NCBI GenBank assembly: GCA_021827465.1
Contig: JAKAVX010000115.1
Coordinates: forward strand, 1 to 7,395
Source: Deltaproteobacteria bacterium
GTDB taxonomy: Bacteria; Desulfobacterota_B; Binatia; Binatales; Binataceae
DNA length: 7,395 nt
Direction: 5' to 3'
Below the pieces are notes generated by a model. The model was not told the origin of the DNA. It worked only from the letters and a program-made list of their open reading frames with translations, and searched no databases. Within the stretch, counting starts at the first letter, position 1; each line of letters begins with the position of its first letter. This document shows positions 6,330-7,395 of the stretch, one piece after another. The position numbers and the translations under genes were made by a program.

Positions 6330-6733
6330 CTACGTCCGTCGGTGGTGTCCTCCTCAGTGCCTTGCTCTACTCCGTATCACTTCACATTGCAAGAAGTTCG
6401 CGGCACCGATCGGATCGCCCCGCTCCCGTCGTCAGTCATTGCCCTAACGTCAAACGCCACAGCGTAGTGCGCCTAATGCACGTAGCTACGGGGTGAACGA
6501 CAAGATGGGCGCGCCGAGCATGCCAATCGGGCGGCTACGCACATCTGGTGTGCCGCGCCCCGTTCGTTCGGATGGCTCGCTAGTTGGGCCGAGGCTCGTC
6601 TTCCATGGGTGTCGATTTCGGGCACGTCGAGCCAGCGATGTGGTATCGACTGCGACCAGTCGCCACAAGACGCTGTCGCTCGTCGGTCAGACGAGTTACC
6701 CGAGTTGTCTCATGGGCCCTCCGGCTCTGTGGC

Positions 6734-6761
6734 GTTATACGCACGAGGTATCTAATGTCAA
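6734..6761 (-). promoter_or_regulatory. Strong sigma70-like promoter facing the operon
   Basis: On the minus strand a perfect TTGACA (6756-6761) is followed after 16 bases by TATAAC (6734-6739, five of six). A second TTGAC lies eight bases further upstream (6765-6769). This is the best promoter match seen in the window. It lies about 650 bp before the first gene of the operon, so it would give a very long leader, or drive a small RNA or unrecognised gene. Confidence 0.5.
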
Positions 6762-6914
6762 CGCGTCAAGTCTATAGCGGGAAAGGTGGAAAGTCAAGGG
6801 TTGTGGGGCTATTCGGTGGTGTGGTAGGCAAGGAGCTGAGGGTGCGACGGTGCGTGCAGTGCAACATGCGTCTCGCACGCTGGCGCTTTTGGGACAGCGA
6901 CTGGGGGAAGATTG

Positions 6915-7395
6915 ATGGGCATAGCGCTTCACCACGAAAGCGCTCGCAGGTTGGTCGAAGATCTGTTGCGGGCCTACGGCGCGACACCCGCGAACGCCGC
7001 GGTCGTCGCAGACCATCTTGTGGCATCCGATCTTGCTGGCGTGTCTTCCCATGGGCTGATCCGAGTTCCCCAGTACGTGGACGAGATCCTGGCCGGGGAG
7101 ATCAACCCTGAGGCAACGCCTGCGATCGCGCGGCAGGCGCCGGCGCATCTGCGTCTCGACGGTCATCGCTGCTTCGGCCAGGTTGCCGGCCTGGCCGCCG
7201 TGAAAGAGGTTGGCAACATCGCTCGAGTAGAGGGCATAGCGCTGGCCACGCTGCGCGACATCGGTCACGCCGGGCGGATCGGCGCCTACGCTGAGCAGTG
7301 TGGCCATGACGGCCTGGTCAGCGCGGCGATCGTGACCAGGCGCTCGGCCGGCGTCATCAGCAGTCTGGAGCCGGTGCAGTTGCATAGTCCCCCCG
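6915..7395 (+). CDS. Malate/L-lactate dehydrogenase family (Ldh_2) protein, N-terminal part
   Basis: The first 160 codons of a NAD(P)-dependent 2-hydroxy-acid dehydrogenase of the Ldh_2 type (malate, L-lactate, ureidoglycolate and related reductases). Visible family marks are DLAGVSSHGLIRVPQYVDEI (residues 39-58, with the SHG loop), GHRCFGQVAGLAAV (83-96), EGIALATLRDIGHAGRIGAY (106-125, with His118 as the likely catalytic His) and GLVSAAIV. ATG 6915 is preceded by GGGGGA at six to seven bases. After residue 140 the match becomes poor: the usual Asn is Thr141, and the expected APFGG-like segment is not evident, so divergence, a frameshift or an error near the edge is possible. It is divergent from the transport operon. 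Its G/C-rich third codon positions seem stronger than in the operon genes. The specific substrate cannot be told; the gene continues beyond the window. Confidence 0.82.
   Translation, partial: MGIALHHESARRLVEDLLRAYGATPANAAVVADHLVASDLAGVSSHGLIRVPQYVDEILAGEINPEATPAIARQAPAHLRLDGHRCFGQVAGLAAVKEVGNIARVEGIALATLRDIGHAGRIGAYAEQCGHDGLVSAAIVTRRSAGVISSLEPVQLHSPP
6923..6944 (+). promoter_or_regulatory. Hairpin just inside the Ldh_2 gene start
   Basis: AGCGCTT (6923-6929) pairs perfectly with AAGCGCT (6938-6944) across an 8-base loop, beginning five bases after the ATG. A stable stem here could slow ribosome loading. It may also be chance in GC-rich coding sequence. Confidence 0.3.

Larger units (their letters stand above)
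6081..6914. other. Long divergent intergenic region without a convincing gene
   Basis: About 830 bp separates the minus-strand operon from the plus-strand dehydrogenase. Small open frames exist on both strands, for example a 43-codon minus-strand frame from GTG 6298. None has a recognisable motif, a clear family pattern and a good ribosome site together, so none is called. What is visible is regulatory in look: two candidate minus-strand promoters, a cluster of inverted repeats near 6150-6196, a 13-bp palindrome at 6317-6329, and a G-rich plus-strand stretch (about 6780-6860) ending in a possible hairpin (6842-6847 with 6873-6878). No clear promoter for the plus-strand gene was found, and no tRNA or other RNA gene was recognised. 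Confidence 0.6.

Noticed and set aside
6486..6777. Overlapping small frames on both strands between the distal promoter and 6490
   Set aside because: Arg/Ser-rich translations without motifs, poor starts, and frames open on both strands as expected by chance in GC-rich DNA.

Overview
The window looks like accessory catabolic DNA from a GC-rich bacterium, most likely an actinobacterium. The main reason is a zinc alcohol dehydrogenase with hallmarks of the NDMA-dependent (mycofactocin-linked) family, typical of Actinobacteria. The initiation sites (GTG starts, strong AGGAGG-type ribosome sites) and IclR control fit. The species cannot be named from this sequence.

Most of the window is one minus-strand operon, transcribed from about 6100 towards 1. 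Its order is: zinc alcohol dehydrogenase (4968-6080), single-domain sugar ABC ATPase (4162-4941), SDR polyol/ketose-type dehydrogenase (3315-4103), periplasmic-type sugar-binding protein (2171-3241), RbsC/FrcC-like permease (941-2038), a decayed stretch (188-840), and the start of an IclR-family regulator (1-184, cut by the window edge). The ATPase, binding protein and permease together make a complete CUT2-type (ribose/fructose-like) importer. The two dehydrogenases would oxidise or reduce the imported polyol or sugar. The substrate is not readable from the sequence; a polyol or ketose is an inference from the SDR type.

The decayed stretch is a mosaic. It holds the winged-helix segment of a second IclR regulator, interrupted by a stop, followed directly by the C-terminal half of a second ABC ATPase that has lost its Walker A and has damaged Walker B and signature motifs.

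On the right, a plus-strand gene of the malate/L-lactate (Ldh_2) dehydrogenase family starts at 6915 and runs off the window. Between it and the operon lies about 830 bp without a convincing gene. This stretch holds inverted repeats, a 12-bp direct repeat, a good sigma70-like promoter facing the operon (6734-6761) and a weaker promoter next to the first gene (6101-6129). Other non-coding structure of note is a 13-bp perfect inverted repeat between the binding-protein and permease genes, and three copies of an 18-bp unit between the SDR and binding-protein genes, one of which contains the SDR stop codon.
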